From: Luxibacter massiliensis
GTDB taxonomy: Bacteria > Bacillota > Clostridia > Lachnospirales > Lachnospiraceae
Assembly: GCF_900604355.1 (NCBI RefSeq)
Contig: NZ_UWOE01000001.1
Span: 3,162,001-3,226,000, forward strand
Reading direction: 5' to 3'
Length of the DNA stretch: 64,000 bases
Made by a program: the position numbers and the translations under genes. The number at the start of each line of letters is the position of its first letter. Positions within the stretch are counted from its first letter, which is position 1. Of the stretch, positions 44,934 through 53,692 are shown one piece after another. The notes under the pieces were generated by a model. It saw only the letters and a program-made list of their open reading frames with translations. It did no database searches and had not been told where the DNA came from.

Positions 44934-44961
44934 CGGGCAGCTGTAGAAATCCAGCTGCCCG
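44934..44961. terminator. Hairpin between VWA gene and next gene
   Basis: CGGGCAGCTG / CAGCTGCCCG, perfect 10-bp arms. The T-run (TCGTCTTTTTT) follows only on the plus strand, so on the minus strand it may act as an mRNA processing or stability hairpin. Confidence 0.6.
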
Positions 44962-44986
44962 TCGTCTTTTTTATGATTTGATATTG

Positions 44987-47257
44987 TTATACCCTCACAT
45001 GCCGCTTCACAACAGCGGTTAGTTTTATGGGCAGTTGGTTTAAATCCGAGATATCCAGGAATGAGTCTCCGTAGATTCTCTCAATGTTTTGCTTGTCATC
45101 TCCGATTGCCGCAGCGACAAACAAAATACCTTTACGCTGATACTCCTGCTTGATGCCGCGAAGGTCCTCCTCAGCTGCGGAACCTCCATACCCACTGTCA
45201 GCAGGCTGTCCGTCAGAAACCAGTATGAGGATTTTTACTGCTTCTGGCCGCTTAGACAGCTGCTCCGCAACAAAACGGAGTGCCGCCCCGTCACGGTTAC
45301 TGCCTCTGGCCGCAATATCCATCATGCGGTATTTATCATCATGATCAAAGCCATCAAATTCCGCATAGGAATACAATGCTACTGTATTTCCGACATCGGT
45401 ATAATCAGTGGAATGGCCATAGACCATAACCGGGATATCCAGGCTCTGGCAGAAATCATACAGAATGATAGCTGAAGCTCTGGCATAAGTACAGCGGTCA
45501 CAGGAACACATGGACCCTGACTCATCCAGAAGCAGGCCGACTGCCAGTTCCGGGATCTCATTGGGCAGATTGTTCTTATAAAACACCTTGCCGTCATTCC
45601 TGCACAGTGCGTGAGCATCCAGACGGCGGCCCATGATAAGCCCGGTCTGTTTACCGCCTCTCCGATTTTCCTTGAGCTGCTTGAGCAAACTCTTCTGCAG
45701 CTGGCGGGAAATATTCAGCAAAGGTCCTGAAATAGCATCGTACTGTTCCATAAGCTCCTCATCCACAGAGGCAATCCGGTTGATTCGGATAGGTACTCCT
45801 TCATGGATATTCCCATAGGAAATGTTCTGAGCGACATCGTTAAGCTCCTGAATCCTTTCATTCTCCAGTTGCTCACAGGCCGCCTTTTCTGCCATCTTAT
45901 CCAGAAGACGTTCAATATCGGCAGCCGCACTGTCGTAATGCTCCCGCTCATAATCTTCGTTTTTTTCCACGGAACCACCAACAGGTTCTGAAAGTGATTC
46001 TGACTGGTGATAAGGAATACGTCCCTGCTCAGTATCTGAAGTTTCTTGTTTCCCTGAACCGGAACTGCCACCATCTATCGGGGCAGCGTCTTCATTTGAA
46101 GAATTATCGCTTTCCCCAGACCCAGATGAATTTTCTTCCGTTTCAGAGTCAGTCTGGGAGCTGTCTGTTTCCTCAGAGTCATCTTCACTGTCGGCATCTG
46201 CATGGGTCTGTGCCCGTTTGCCGGCCGTCGCAGATTCTTCTGACCCGCCAGAGGCTTCCGGCACCGGTGTACTACTTCCTTCACCCATTTCGGAACCACC
46301 GGCAATTGCACCCAACACTTCCGACAAGGTTTCTGCAAGACTGGCGGAGCCGCCGGAGGCTACTGCCTCTTCCTGACGCTTTTTGCATTCTTCACAAAAA
46401 GATTCGATATAGTCCCAGCACCTTACCAGCACCATATTGACAACATTCAACCGGTCTTTTCCGGACCTGCTCAGTAAAGCGCTGTCAATATCGGTAATCA
46501 AACCAAACACCGCCTGAATTCTTTCATCGCTGAGCGGTTCGTCCCCGTATTTGATTTCACCAAACTTAGCATAAGAGAGCATGATCTGAAGAATGCTTTC
46601 AAAAATATGCTTTCCTTCATCCTCACTCTCAATCATCTGCGTCACCGTTTCGATATGCTCAAAATGCTGCTCCCGCAGCTTTTCAAGACCGTACCCCAAT
46701 GTGCCTGGAAAATTGTTCAGCATCCTGTTTTCGATATACCCATCCTCAATTACATTGGAAATATAATGGGCAATCATCTGCACCATCTCCAGATTTTTCG
46801 GATCAGTTTTCACATAATTCCAGAATGCTTTCTCGTTCCGCGCATCCGCCGTAGTCTTCAAATCCGGCGGATAGGGATACCAGCGTCCGCTTCCTAAATA
46901 GTTGGTATGTGTCTGTGCTGCCAAAAAGTCCGTATAAAGGACATGTCCCAGTTCGTGTGCAAACAAACCGCACACAATCTGGTAACGGTTTTCCCGCCCT
47001 TTTACCTTTGTAACCAGGGAATTTCCGGTATTGATACGCACAAACACATTGTCCGTTGACGCCACATGCTTTTCTCTCGGTTTCCAGTACAGATTGACGT
47101 GGACCCGGCGGTTATAGCGATACCGCCTTGTCTGTGCCGCCGCCAGATCTTCAAAATGTCCCGCCAAAAGACGGGACGAGAAGAATTGTCGGTCTGAAAT
47201 TTTACTGCGCTGCTCATTGAGCCGCTGTTTTACTAACTTGTGATTCACCCTCGCCAT
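44987..47257 (-). CDS. VWA-domain protein with HELGH metalloprotease-like motif
   Basis: 756 residues. Residues 90-115 hold CGLFAHELGHVLYTD, a zinc-binding HExxH motif. About 310-430 is a low-complexity Ser/Glu/Asp/Gly linker. The C-terminus is a von Willebrand A domain with MIDAS motif LLLDESGSM near 577, followed by the Thr and Asp positions (KILILVSDGQPADSG). CobT/VWA-like partner of MoxR ATPases. The directly upstream gene is a MoxR-type AAA+ ATPase, so the two should form a chaperone-type complex remodelling metal-bound or protein targets. The peptidase activity is only inferred from the motif. Confidence 0.85.
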   Translation of the reverse strand: MARVNHKLVKQRLNEQRSKISDRQFFSSRLLAGHFEDLAAAQTRRYRYNRRVHVNLYWKPREKHVASTDNVFVRINTGNSLVTKVKGRENRYQIVCGLFAHELGHVLYTDFLAAQTHTNYLGSGRWYPYPPDLKTTADARNEKAFWNYVKTDPKNLEMVQMIAHYISNVIEDGYIENRMLNNFPGTLGYGLEKLREQHFEHIETVTQMIESEDEGKHIFESILQIMLSYAKFGEIKYGDEPLSDERIQAVFGLITDIDSALLSRSGKDRLNVVNMVLVRCWDYIESFCEECKKRQEEAVASGGSASLAETLSEVLGAIAGGSEMGEGSSTPVPEASGGSEESATAGKRAQTHADADSEDDSEETDSSQTDSETEENSSGSGESDNSSNEDAAPIDGGSSGSGKQETSDTEQGRIPYHQSESLSEPVGGSVEKNEDYEREHYDSAAADIERLLDKMAEKAACEQLENERIQELNDVAQNISYGNIHEGVPIRINRIASVDEELMEQYDAISGPLLNISRQLQKSLLKQLKENRRGGKQTGLIMGRRLDAHALCRNDGKVFYKNNLPNEIPELAVGLLLDESGSMCSCDRCTYARASAIILYDFCQSLDIPVMVYGHSTDYTDVGNTVALYSYAEFDGFDHDDKYRMMDIAARGSNRDGAALRFVAEQLSKRPEAVKILILVSDGQPADSGYGGSAAEEDLRGIKQEYQRKGILFVAAAIGDDKQNIERIYGDSFLDISDLNQLPIKLTAVVKRHVRV

Positions 47258-47284
47258 ACAGGGTTGACCTCCTTTCTACTACAT

Positions 47285-49159
47285 TTATGCGGTTGCTTTT
47301 TTTCGCTTCTTTGTGAAAATCGGTTCCAGAACTGCACTGACCAGCGCCTCACGGTCTACTTCATCCGTGGTCGCCTTGCTGATGATCGTATATAGTGCCG
47401 ACTCATATACATCGCCGGTAATCTCACTGCTTACGATCCAGTCGATCAGACTGCGCATACCATACGAACCGTCTGTAATACTGTTTTTTCGGCAATACTC
47501 CGACAGATCATTGACCACCTGCACCATCTGGGAAATCTGGTACTCATCTGTTGCACCTGTAACTGACATGGCGCGCTGCACCATCACTTCAGGCGTCGGC
47601 AACTCCACGTCCCGCACCAGACTCATTCTGTCGATAACGGACTGGTTCATGCCTCGGCACCCTTCGTATTCGATGTTGGTTGTTACTACTACGACTGCAT
47701 CCGGATGACGCTTTATCACCTCTCCTGTGGGAAGGGTGATTGTCCCGGTCTGCTCCAACAGGGAATTCAGTCCTACCAGAACGCCTGGCTGAACAATTGT
47801 GGAAGGTTCCTGGATCTCAATGACATACCCATTCTTCAGAGCCTTGATAAAATCAGTCTCCGTGTAAGTATAGGTCTGACCACTACTCTTAGAATTTTCA
47901 TCCCGTCTGGACAGAGCACGTACCTTCTCTGTTACACGATCCAGCACAATGCTCATGCAATCCTGAGATGTGGCAGCCGCATTCTCTACGCCCGTCAGTG
48001 CCTGATATACCCCCGCCGGATCGTAGTCCATATCATCCAAATCGGGAAGGTTCATCATCTTGGACACATTAGCATAATTGATGCCGCCCATACTCGTCAA
48101 AATTGCTTTCTCATGGTCTAGCTGTGCATCACCGGTAGAACCCGAGTCGGAATCCGGGAATATCTGACCGATGAAGTCAAATATTTCTGTTCCTGCCGAG
48201 CAAGTGTATGCCATATACGGAAGCCCCAGTCCTGCGGCAATCGCCTTTGCGCTCATGGTCTTTCCGGTTCCGGCCGGCCCTCTAAGGAGAAAATTCCTCA
48301 TCTGTGTCGGTTTCCCGGTGGTTGCCTGAGCATGTTTACAGATATCAACGACCTCCTGTGGAATGATGTACCATTCCGGAAGCACCGGTATCAGCTGTTT
48401 TTCCTGACTGCTCATAGTCCTTGGGTGCAGTTCGTACTTGCCGACAAAATCCGTGTGTTCCACAATGGCATCTGCGCTCTTCACAATAACCCTCGCTGTT
48501 TTTGCAAAAATCGTAAATTCCCCCGCAATCACATGGGTAGGCTCAAAAGCGCCGGAATCCAGCTGCACCTGAGATACACGCATCAGATTTCCGGCCTTGT
48601 CCACACTCACCTTGACGGCTGCTGAACAGGAGGTATCTTTGATACGTCTGTAGGCGTTGTCACATAGCATTGCCATGTACTCCGTAGCCGAGCGTAAATC
48701 CGAAAATCCATGACTGAACTGATCGCGGTACAATTCAAAATTATCACTGAATTCCTCGTCATTCATAAGTACCGGAAACAGCGCCATCATAACGGCAGCT
48801 CCGTCACGCCCTGATGCGTTCAGCACATAGTTTTCAAAAGTTTCCGTGTTCTTGTCATACACGCTTGCCATTAACGAACCGGAGTTGCTGTCATATACTA
48901 CCAGATGATACTCATCAGGCCCCATGGACGATTTGTATTCAGCAACTGTCCTGTGGTCGATGACCCCGACAGCTCCTTCGGCACTGCCATCCATGCAGCG
49001 GCAAACTGCATGTACCGCTTTTATGACTGTTGAACACAAAGTTGCATTTGTCCCATCTCCATATTTCGATGATACTGACACCTTTTTGTTCGTCAGTGTA
49101 TCAAACGGTTCCGGTAAGGGACGGCTGTAATTAAAGATGTTGTTCATGTATGCACTCAT
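47285..49159 (-). CDS. MoxR-type AAA+ ATPase
   Basis: 624 residues. An N-terminal 270-residue region unique to this family, then the AAA+ module with Walker A LRGPAGTGKTMSAKAIA near 295, sensor/Walker B VVVVTTNIEYEGCRG and arginine-finger region (VIDRMSLVRDVELPTPEVMVQRA). AAA+ proteins of this type work with VWA proteins; that partner follows 28 nt downstream. AAAGGAAATAACGT before ATG. Confidence 0.88.
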   Translation of the reverse strand: MSAYMNNIFNYSRPLPEPFDTLTNKKVSVSSKYGDGTNATLCSTVIKAVHAVCRCMDGSAEGAVGVIDHRTVAEYKSSMGPDEYHLVVYDSNSGSLMASVYDKNTETFENYVLNASGRDGAAVMMALFPVLMNDEEFSDNFELYRDQFSHGFSDLRSATEYMAMLCDNAYRRIKDTSCSAAVKVSVDKAGNLMRVSQVQLDSGAFEPTHVIAGEFTIFAKTARVIVKSADAIVEHTDFVGKYELHPRTMSSQEKQLIPVLPEWYIIPQEVVDICKHAQATTGKPTQMRNFLLRGPAGTGKTMSAKAIAAGLGLPYMAYTCSAGTEIFDFIGQIFPDSDSGSTGDAQLDHEKAILTSMGGINYANVSKMMNLPDLDDMDYDPAGVYQALTGVENAAATSQDCMSIVLDRVTEKVRALSRRDENSKSSGQTYTYTETDFIKALKNGYVIEIQEPSTIVQPGVLVGLNSLLEQTGTITLPTGEVIKRHPDAVVVVTTNIEYEGCRGMNQSVIDRMSLVRDVELPTPEVMVQRAMSVTGATDEYQISQMVQVVNDLSEYCRKNSITDGSYGMRSLIDWIVSSEITGDVYESALYTIISKATTDEVDREALVSAVLEPIFTKKRKKATA

Positions 49160-49162
49160 ACG

Positions 49163-49918
49163 TTATTTCCTTTCTGCATTTGACTGCGTAAGATTAATTT
49201 TGATTCCCTCAGATACACACTGAACATCCGTAAGCCCGGCTCTTATCAGTTCTCGGCAGATATCTGCCCAACTCTCCCGGACCGGAAGTTCTTCTGCAAG
49301 CAAAATCAATTCTGAGAGATTTTCCCCAATTGCTTCATTGCATCTGGCATTCAGCTCAAAAATATGAACATCTGCCCACTCAAAAGCCAGCAGTTCGTAA
49401 TTTTGCACCTCTGGTTCTTCTTCAGGTTCTGGGGCATTATCCTCCGGCTCCAAAACCGCATTCTCTTCAACCTGTGGATTGTACTCAATTCCAACCACCT
49501 GCAGATTTCGGATCACAACCTTGGCACGTCGATATCCACCGGCGCGATTGAGCAGAATAAAAACCTCCTGACTTTCCTGAATAAGTTTTTCTGCATTCGG
49601 CGCCTCCCAGACCCATCTTGCTTCCGGATACTCAGATAGCACCAGCTCTGTAACCCGTCTGAGGATGACTGAATATGCAAGCACCTGTACATCTTTCTCG
49701 GTCGTTTCTTTTACCGGTTCTGGTAAAAGAGGAAGTGGTACAATTACTTCAATCTTTCTGGATGAAAGAAAAAGCAGTCTTATCATCGCTGCAAAAATAC
49801 CGAGAATAATCAATAACAGGATGGGCCATAGCCGACATATAAAAGTAAGCAAAGCCAGCATACCCAACAGTACCAGCACCTCATATGCCATGTGCCTTTT
49901 TTGATCTTTCTTATTCAT
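49163..49918 (-). CDS. Membrane protein with two N-terminal helices
   Basis: 251 residues. Two membrane helices in 12-55 (YEVLVLLGMLALLTFICRLW; ILLLIILGIFAAMIRLLFL), then a soluble domain and a Pro/Glu-rich linker (VEENAVLEPEDNAPEPEEEPEV). Ends 4 nt before the MoxR gene, so co-transcribed with the ATPase/VWA pair; could anchor that complex at the membrane (inference). Confidence 0.75.
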   Translation of the reverse strand: MNKKDQKRHMAYEVLVLLGMLALLTFICRLWPILLLIILGIFAAMIRLLFLSSRKIEVIVPLPLLPEPVKETTEKDVQVLAYSVILRRVTELVLSEYPEARWVWEAPNAEKLIQESQEVFILLNRAGGYRRAKVVIRNLQVVGIEYNPQVEENAVLEPEDNAPEPEEEPEVQNYELLAFEWADVHIFELNARCNEAIGENLSELILLAEELPVRESWADICRELIRAGLTDVQCVSEGIKINLTQSNAERK

Positions 49919-50295
49919 CACTCTGTTCCTTTCTGACTTCGTTCCTTTGGAATAAAGATATAGAGGCAGTTTACATCGCTGCAGTCAACAGCATCATGCA
50001 AAATTACTGCCGCCTGCGATGAGTCAAATTTTTCTCCTGGTATTTCTCCAATACCTGCGGCTGCATGACCAAGAATGGTTCTTCTTTTGAGACCATTCGT
50101 CGCTGTCAAAACGCGGCAAAACTCCTCCCCGTCTCGGTAAACCGAAATAGCATACTGTCTGTTCAGGGAAATGCTCATCAGGATGCTATGAAGTTCTTCT
50201 TCATTCAGACATCCTTTTGTCTTGCCCTTCATTGCAGCCTTAAATTTTGTGTGTTTCTCCTCCTCAGAGAGAAGGCAAAAGGTTTCATTTGTCAT
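49918..50295 (-). CDS. Hypothetical ICE protein, 125 aa
   Basis: From ATG 50295 (AAAGGAGGTGTCTT). TNETFCLLSEEEKHTKFKAA, later YAISVYRDGEEFCRVLTATNGLKRRTILGHAAAGIGE. One-base-type overlap (TGATG) with the membrane protein gene. Unknown family. Confidence 0.7.
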   Translation of the reverse strand: MTNETFCLLSEEEKHTKFKAAMKGKTKGCLNEEELHSILMSISLNRQYAISVYRDGEEFCRVLTATNGLKRRTILGHAAAGIGEIPGEKFDSSQAAVILHDAVDCSDVNCLYIFIPKERSQKGTE

Positions 50296-50322
50296 AAGAC
50301 ACCTCCTTTGAAACGCAAAAAA

Positions 50323-50360
50323 GCGCACATGAGCATACAGTGTCTGTAACTCATGTGCGC
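50323..50360 (-). terminator. Intrinsic terminator after ssb
   Basis: GCGCACATGAG / CTCATGTGCGC, 11-bp arms, followed by TTTTTT on the minus strand, 32 nt past the ssb stop. Confidence 0.88.
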
Positions 50361-50391
50361 CTTAATACGCCCGATTCAATTGTTGCTCCAA

Positions 50392-50889
50392 TCAATTCTC
50401 ATCAAAGAATGATCCGCCGCCAAATGCTTCATATCCGGTAAAATTTCCGGATGCTTCAGCGCCTGTCGCAGGAGCTGAAGCAGCATTTTGCGGAGCAGTA
50501 TTCTGGGGAGCCGCATTCTGCTGTCCTGCAGCTGCCTGGTTTTCCTTGGACTTGCCTCCACCGGAAGCATACTCAATGTCATCCAGAATAATAACCATCA
50601 TTTTTCTGGTTTCTTTGGTATCCTTATCTTCCCAGGAATCTTCGTCCAGCCTGCCAATCAGATTCACAAAGGAACCCTCTTTCAGCTGCATCTTCTTGAT
50701 GCGCTCGCATACGCCGTTAAACGCTTTGACCGGAAGGTTGATCCAACGGCTGTCGTTTTCAGCATGAGGGTCATAGACCTTCTTGCCGATTCGGAACCTC
50801 ACAGAATCACCATTCTCAGAAAAGCGAAGAGCTGGCGTGTTGTCATAACCTTTGGATACGACGACTTGTGTTGCAAAAACTTTTAACAT
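50392..50889 (-). CDS. ssb: Single-stranded DNA-binding protein
   Basis: 165 residues. OB fold in 1-110 (SVRFRIGKKVYDPHAENDSRWINLPVKAFNGVCERIKKMQLKEGSFVNLIGRLDEDSWEDKDTKETRKMMVIILDDIEYA), a Gln/Ala/Pro-rich tail and acidic tip (FFDEN). Coats the transferred strand and gaps during element replication. Its leader contains the second promoter/terminator module. Confidence 0.92.
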   Translation of the reverse strand: MLKVFATQVVVSKGYDNTPALRFSENGDSVRFRIGKKVYDPHAENDSRWINLPVKAFNGVCERIKKMQLKEGSFVNLIGRLDEDSWEDKDTKETRKMMVIILDDIEYASGGGKSKENQAAAGQQNAAPQNTAPQNAASAPATGAEASGNFTGYEAFGGGSFFDEN

Positions 50890-50972
50890 GGAAATCTCCT
50901 TTCTCGCAGGGGTTACCTGCTATAAAAAATATTTATTTCAAACCTGCTTTGCAGGCAGAAACCAAAAGAAAC

Positions 50973-51096
50973 AAAAAAAGTGCCAACCAGCACAATTGTG
51001 CTAATTGACACTTTGAAAACTCTGAAACTCGTGATTTCTCTTTGGAAATCTTGAAACTGATATAAGCATTATAGCATATGCAGCTTCAATAGTCAA
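50973..51096 (-). promoter_or_regulatory. Promoter with leader terminator, copy 2 (ssb)
   Basis: TTGACT (51096-51091), 17-nt spacer, TATAAT (51073-51068) on the minus strand. The leader has a small hairpin (GATTTC-CAAAGA-GAAATC) and then a long terminator stem (51014-50996 / 50995-50977) followed by seven T. Shares with copy 1 the spacer style, the stretches AGAGTTT-TCAAAGTGTCA and GGCACTTTTTTTG. The transcript should stop before ssb unless antitermination acts. Confidence 0.85.
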
Positions 51097-51109
51097 TCCA
51101 TCTGAAAAA

Positions 51110-51271
51110 TCACTTAAAAATAGCTTTTTCAATCTCCGTTTTTGCGAAATCCAAAGCAATGACTGCCTTCAGCAAGTCAAATCGGTAGGTGCCGTCTTCA
51201 TTTTCGTTTTCCTTGACCAACTCCTGTATTTCGTTCAAGAGCCGATTCAACATCTCCTTATCTGCTTCCAT
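51110..51271 (-). CDS. Small helical protein, 53 aa
   Basis: MEADKEMLNRLLNEIQELVK followed by ENENEDGTYRFDLLKAVIALDFAKTEIEKAIFK. Acidic, helical. Begins 2 nt after the end of the membrane protein gene (51273); GAGAGGTAATT before ATG. Below the 60-codon cutoff. Function unknown. Confidence 0.7.
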   Translation of the reverse strand: MEADKEMLNRLLNEIQELVKENENEDGTYRFDLLKAVIALDFAKTEIEKAIFK

Positions 51272-51272
51272 T

Positions 51273-51722
51273 TTAATTACCTCTCTTTTCTATTCCCAGT
51301 GCATAGTAGCTACATATCATATAATTGCCCTCATGCTCATATACCGGGGTTTTGTCTGATAAGTATATAATAACAGTATCGCCAATAGAGAGCACCTTCA
51401 TTCTTTGCCGAATAGGAATTTTCACTACGTTTCCCTCCAGTTGAACCCAGATCCCTTTGGTTCTTTTTCGGAGCCCGACCGTTTCAATTTTCTCGCAGGT
51501 TCCCTGGATGCACATATAGTTGCCAGCAAAGCTATTATAGCATAGTCGAATCCCGTTTATAAGCAGAAACCCGGACAACAGCAGGCAGGGTAAGCTAAAA
51601 TAGAAATCCCGGAAACCAAGCAAGATGATAACAAACAACAGCAGGAAAACAGCACCCCCTACAATTCTTATGGCAATCTGCTTTTGTAAAGGTGCTGGCA
51701 ACTCATAAAATCTCTCCTTCAT
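51273..51722 (-). CDS. Small two-helix membrane protein
   Basis: 149 residues from ATG 51722. Two hydrophobic helices (AVFLLLFVIILLGF; LLLSGFLLINGIRLC), then a soluble beta-rich end (TKGIWVQLEGNVVKIPIRQRMKVLSIGDTVIIYLSDK). No signal peptide. Unknown role at the cytoplasmic membrane. Confidence 0.72.
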   Translation of the reverse strand: MKERFYELPAPLQKQIAIRIVGGAVFLLLFVIILLGFRDFYFSLPCLLLSGFLLINGIRLCYNSFAGNYMCIQGTCEKIETVGLRKRTKGIWVQLEGNVVKIPIRQRMKVLSIGDTVIIYLSDKTPVYEHEGNYMICSYYALGIEKRGN

Positions 51723-51732
51723 CTGCTTCACC

Positions 51733-52296
51733 TCACAATACGATTAGTTTCTTTTTCTTCAGCAGGCCGAGCAATATCCTTATGGTTTCATCCCTGCATT
51801 CTGCGCATTCCATGATCTGCTCCAGACAATTATCTGCGATGGTATTCTTTGTATAGATCGCCTCCACCAACGCTTGCCGGTTTTCAGCATGGAGATATCG
51901 GGGTTCAGGTTTGATCTTATACTCTCTAAGAAAGATAAGTTCTGCTACCGTCAGCCGAAGTCCGGCATTCCGAAGCCAGGTTAATGCTTCCTTTTCTGCG
52001 CGGCTCAAAAAAATCTCTGGTTTTGCATTGACTGCCGGGCAGCAAACACACTGTGTGAGGATTCTGTATCTTGCCACATCAGTATTTTCTGCTCCCGTTT
52101 CTGCCAGACCCATTCTTGCCAAATGCTTCAGCGTCCGCTTCTCCGATTCTGTTTTAACTTCGGAAAATCTAAACCTCCCGTTCAGCCACAACCCCGCCTG
52201 TTCTCCGGATAAGCTATATTCCTGACCACATCTCGCCACCCGGAGAAGATGTTCCGTGGAGTTTTCTTTTACAATCCCTTTGGACAAATAAATCAT
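51733..52296 (-). CDS. Hypothetical ICE protein with Cys cluster, 187 aa
   Basis: MIYLSKGIVKENSTEHLLRV, then RILTQCVCCPAVNAKP and later CLEQIMECAECRDETIRILLGLLKKKK. Two Cys pairs could bind metal; winged-helix-like segments (SEKRTLKHLARMGLAETG) are present. Role unknown. Confidence 0.68.
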   Translation of the reverse strand: MIYLSKGIVKENSTEHLLRVARCGQEYSLSGEQAGLWLNGRFRFSEVKTESEKRTLKHLARMGLAETGAENTDVARYRILTQCVCCPAVNAKPEIFLSRAEKEALTWLRNAGLRLTVAELIFLREYKIKPEPRYLHAENRQALVEAIYTKNTIADNCLEQIMECAECRDETIRILLGLLKKKKLIVL

Positions 52297-52370
52297 GTTC
52301 ATCACCTCTTTGACCTTTCAATTACATTACACGATTGGATAAGGTGATTTACAACATTTTATTACGCTGT

Positions 52371-52760
52371 TTATATCAAGTACATAAGTGCAACACAAGC
52401 TCCGGCAATTAAGAGAACACAGACCACCACCAATATAATCTTTTTAACCAGCGCCTTGTCAATCTCCTCACGCCCTCCCCCTTCATCAATGGGACGGACA
52501 TCATCATAATAGCCGTCATAATCATCTTCTCTCACTGGCTCAGATGCTCCACCAGCTTTCGCAGGAACATCTGGTCTTTTTGTTTTTCCTGCATATCTTT
52601 TTTTCTTTACATGCTTCTTGCTGCTCTTTTTCTTCTCCCGCTGCGCTTCGGTAACCGGCGCTTCCTCCGGTACCGCAGAAGATAACGATTCCCCGCATTC
52701 CGTACAAAAAGATGCTGCCGGATTTGCAAGTTCTTTGCCGCAATATGGACAGTATTTCAT
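52371..52760 (-). CDS. Zinc-ribbon protein with C-terminal membrane helix
   Basis: 129 residues from ATG 52760 (AAAGGAGTTCGATACT). Zinc ribbon CPYCGKEL...SFCTECGESL at 4-28, a Lys-rich then acidic linker, and a membrane helix (KIILVVVCVLLIAGACVALMYLI) at the end. Tail-anchored topology with a cytoplasmic ribbon. Confidence 0.85.
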   Translation of the reverse strand: MKYCPYCGKELANPAASFCTECGESLSSAVPEEAPVTEAQREKKKSSKKHVKKKRYAGKTKRPDVPAKAGGASEPVREDDYDGYYDDVRPIDEGGGREEIDKALVKKIILVVVCVLLIAGACVALMYLI

Positions 52761-52999
52761 AGTATCGAACTCCTTTCCTGAAAATAAAAAAACAAGCAGA
52801 TTCCTGAGAACCCACTTGTAGACGATATAAGTATAACAGATTTTCTTTTCCATGTCATCGGCATTTCCTATGCCACTTTTGTGCCATTTTATCTGCCATA
52901 CCACGCCAATGAAGTTCTTCCCTACGCAATCTCACTACATGGCCATTATCAAAGCATAAACCGCATTGGTCGCGGACAATCATAAAAAAAGCATATTTC

Positions 53000-53095
53000 T
53001 ATCTAAACAAGATAATAAATATCTACCCTATCCAACATTATATCTTGTTTCAGTATAAAATCAATAGACACGATAAAAAATATCTAAATAAGATA
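53000..53095 (+). promoter_or_regulatory. Three operator sites upstream of XRE gene
   Basis: TATCTAAACAAGATA (53000-53014), TATCTTGTTTCAGTATA (53041-53057, inverted and imperfect) and TATCTAAATAAGATA (53081-53095), spaced about 40 bp (4 helix turns). Palindromic half-sites TATCTT suggest cooperative binding by the downstream repressor. Confidence 0.75.
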
Positions 53096-53115
53096 GAGAA
53101 AATGGAGATTTATGA

Positions 53116-53385
53116 ATGGGTAGAAGCATGTTTACAATAAAAGGAAATATATGCTCTGATAAAGTAAGATTGGGCCGCGCACTGCAAAAGCCTCCGATTA
53201 CACAAGAGGAGCTTGCCCAAAGGATCCAGTTTATGGGTATGGAGGATATGACGCCTCTGATCATCTCACGTATAGAGAAGAACCAACGACATGTCTGCGA
53301 TGCAGAGTTGCATATGTTGGCAAAAGCCTTGCATGTTTCAATGGAATGGCTGGTTAGTGATACAGACGAGATAAAGTTAAAATAA
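53116..53385 (+). CDS. XRE-family repressor
   Basis: 89 residues. HTH at 15-75 (VRLGRALQKPPITQEELAQRIQF...MTPLIISRIEKNQRHVCDAELHMLAKALHVSMEWLV). Plus strand, divergent from the zinc-ribbon gene; three matching operator sites upstream indicate autoregulation. Followed by a strong terminator. Confidence 0.85.
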   Translation: MGRSMFTIKGNICSDKVRLGRALQKPPITQEELAQRIQFMGMEDMTPLIISRIEKNQRHVCDAELHMLAKALHVSMEWLVSDTDEIKLK

Positions 53386-53401
53386 AATCTTTCAGCAGCG
53401 A

Positions 53402-53513
53402 AAAAAGCGATGCAATCAGCAGACTGCATCGCTTTTTTATTCTTAATTTTAGAACATCGGATCCGAAGTGTATTCTGCTTCTCCCTGATTCTCCTGATAC
53501 TGTGCCCTGTCTG
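53402..53513. repeat. Left copy of ICE gene end flanking the cargo
   Basis: Direct repeat (about 85% identical) of 58486-58597. It holds the terminator (AAAAAAGCGATGCA / TGCATCGCTTTTTT, 53403-53436) and the last 17 or so codons (YQENQGEAEYTSDPMF) of the gene at 58527-59192. It marks the left border of a 5-kb insertion into the ICE. Confidence 0.85.
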
Positions 53514-53643
53514 TCGTTATGGGAAAACAAGTATTTTGGTTTCAAAACTTTTTTTGGGGAAACAGCATAAAGAATTGTTTTCGGAAAACGGCGCGGCTTT
53601 TGGGGCTATGCCGTTTCTCCGTTATGGATATGTGCCAAATCTG

Positions 53644-53672
53644 CTTGAAGTATACAAAACTTCAAGTATAAT
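53644..53672 (+). promoter_or_regulatory. Promoter of the cargo MerR gene
   Basis: Perfect dyad CTTGAAGT-N7-ACTTCAAG (53644-53666) directly followed by TATAAT (53667-53672); TTGAAG within the left arm serves as -35. Arrangement suits autoregulation by the MerR protein. Confidence 0.75.
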
Positions 53673-53692
53673 GATATACAAGAGGTGATAAG

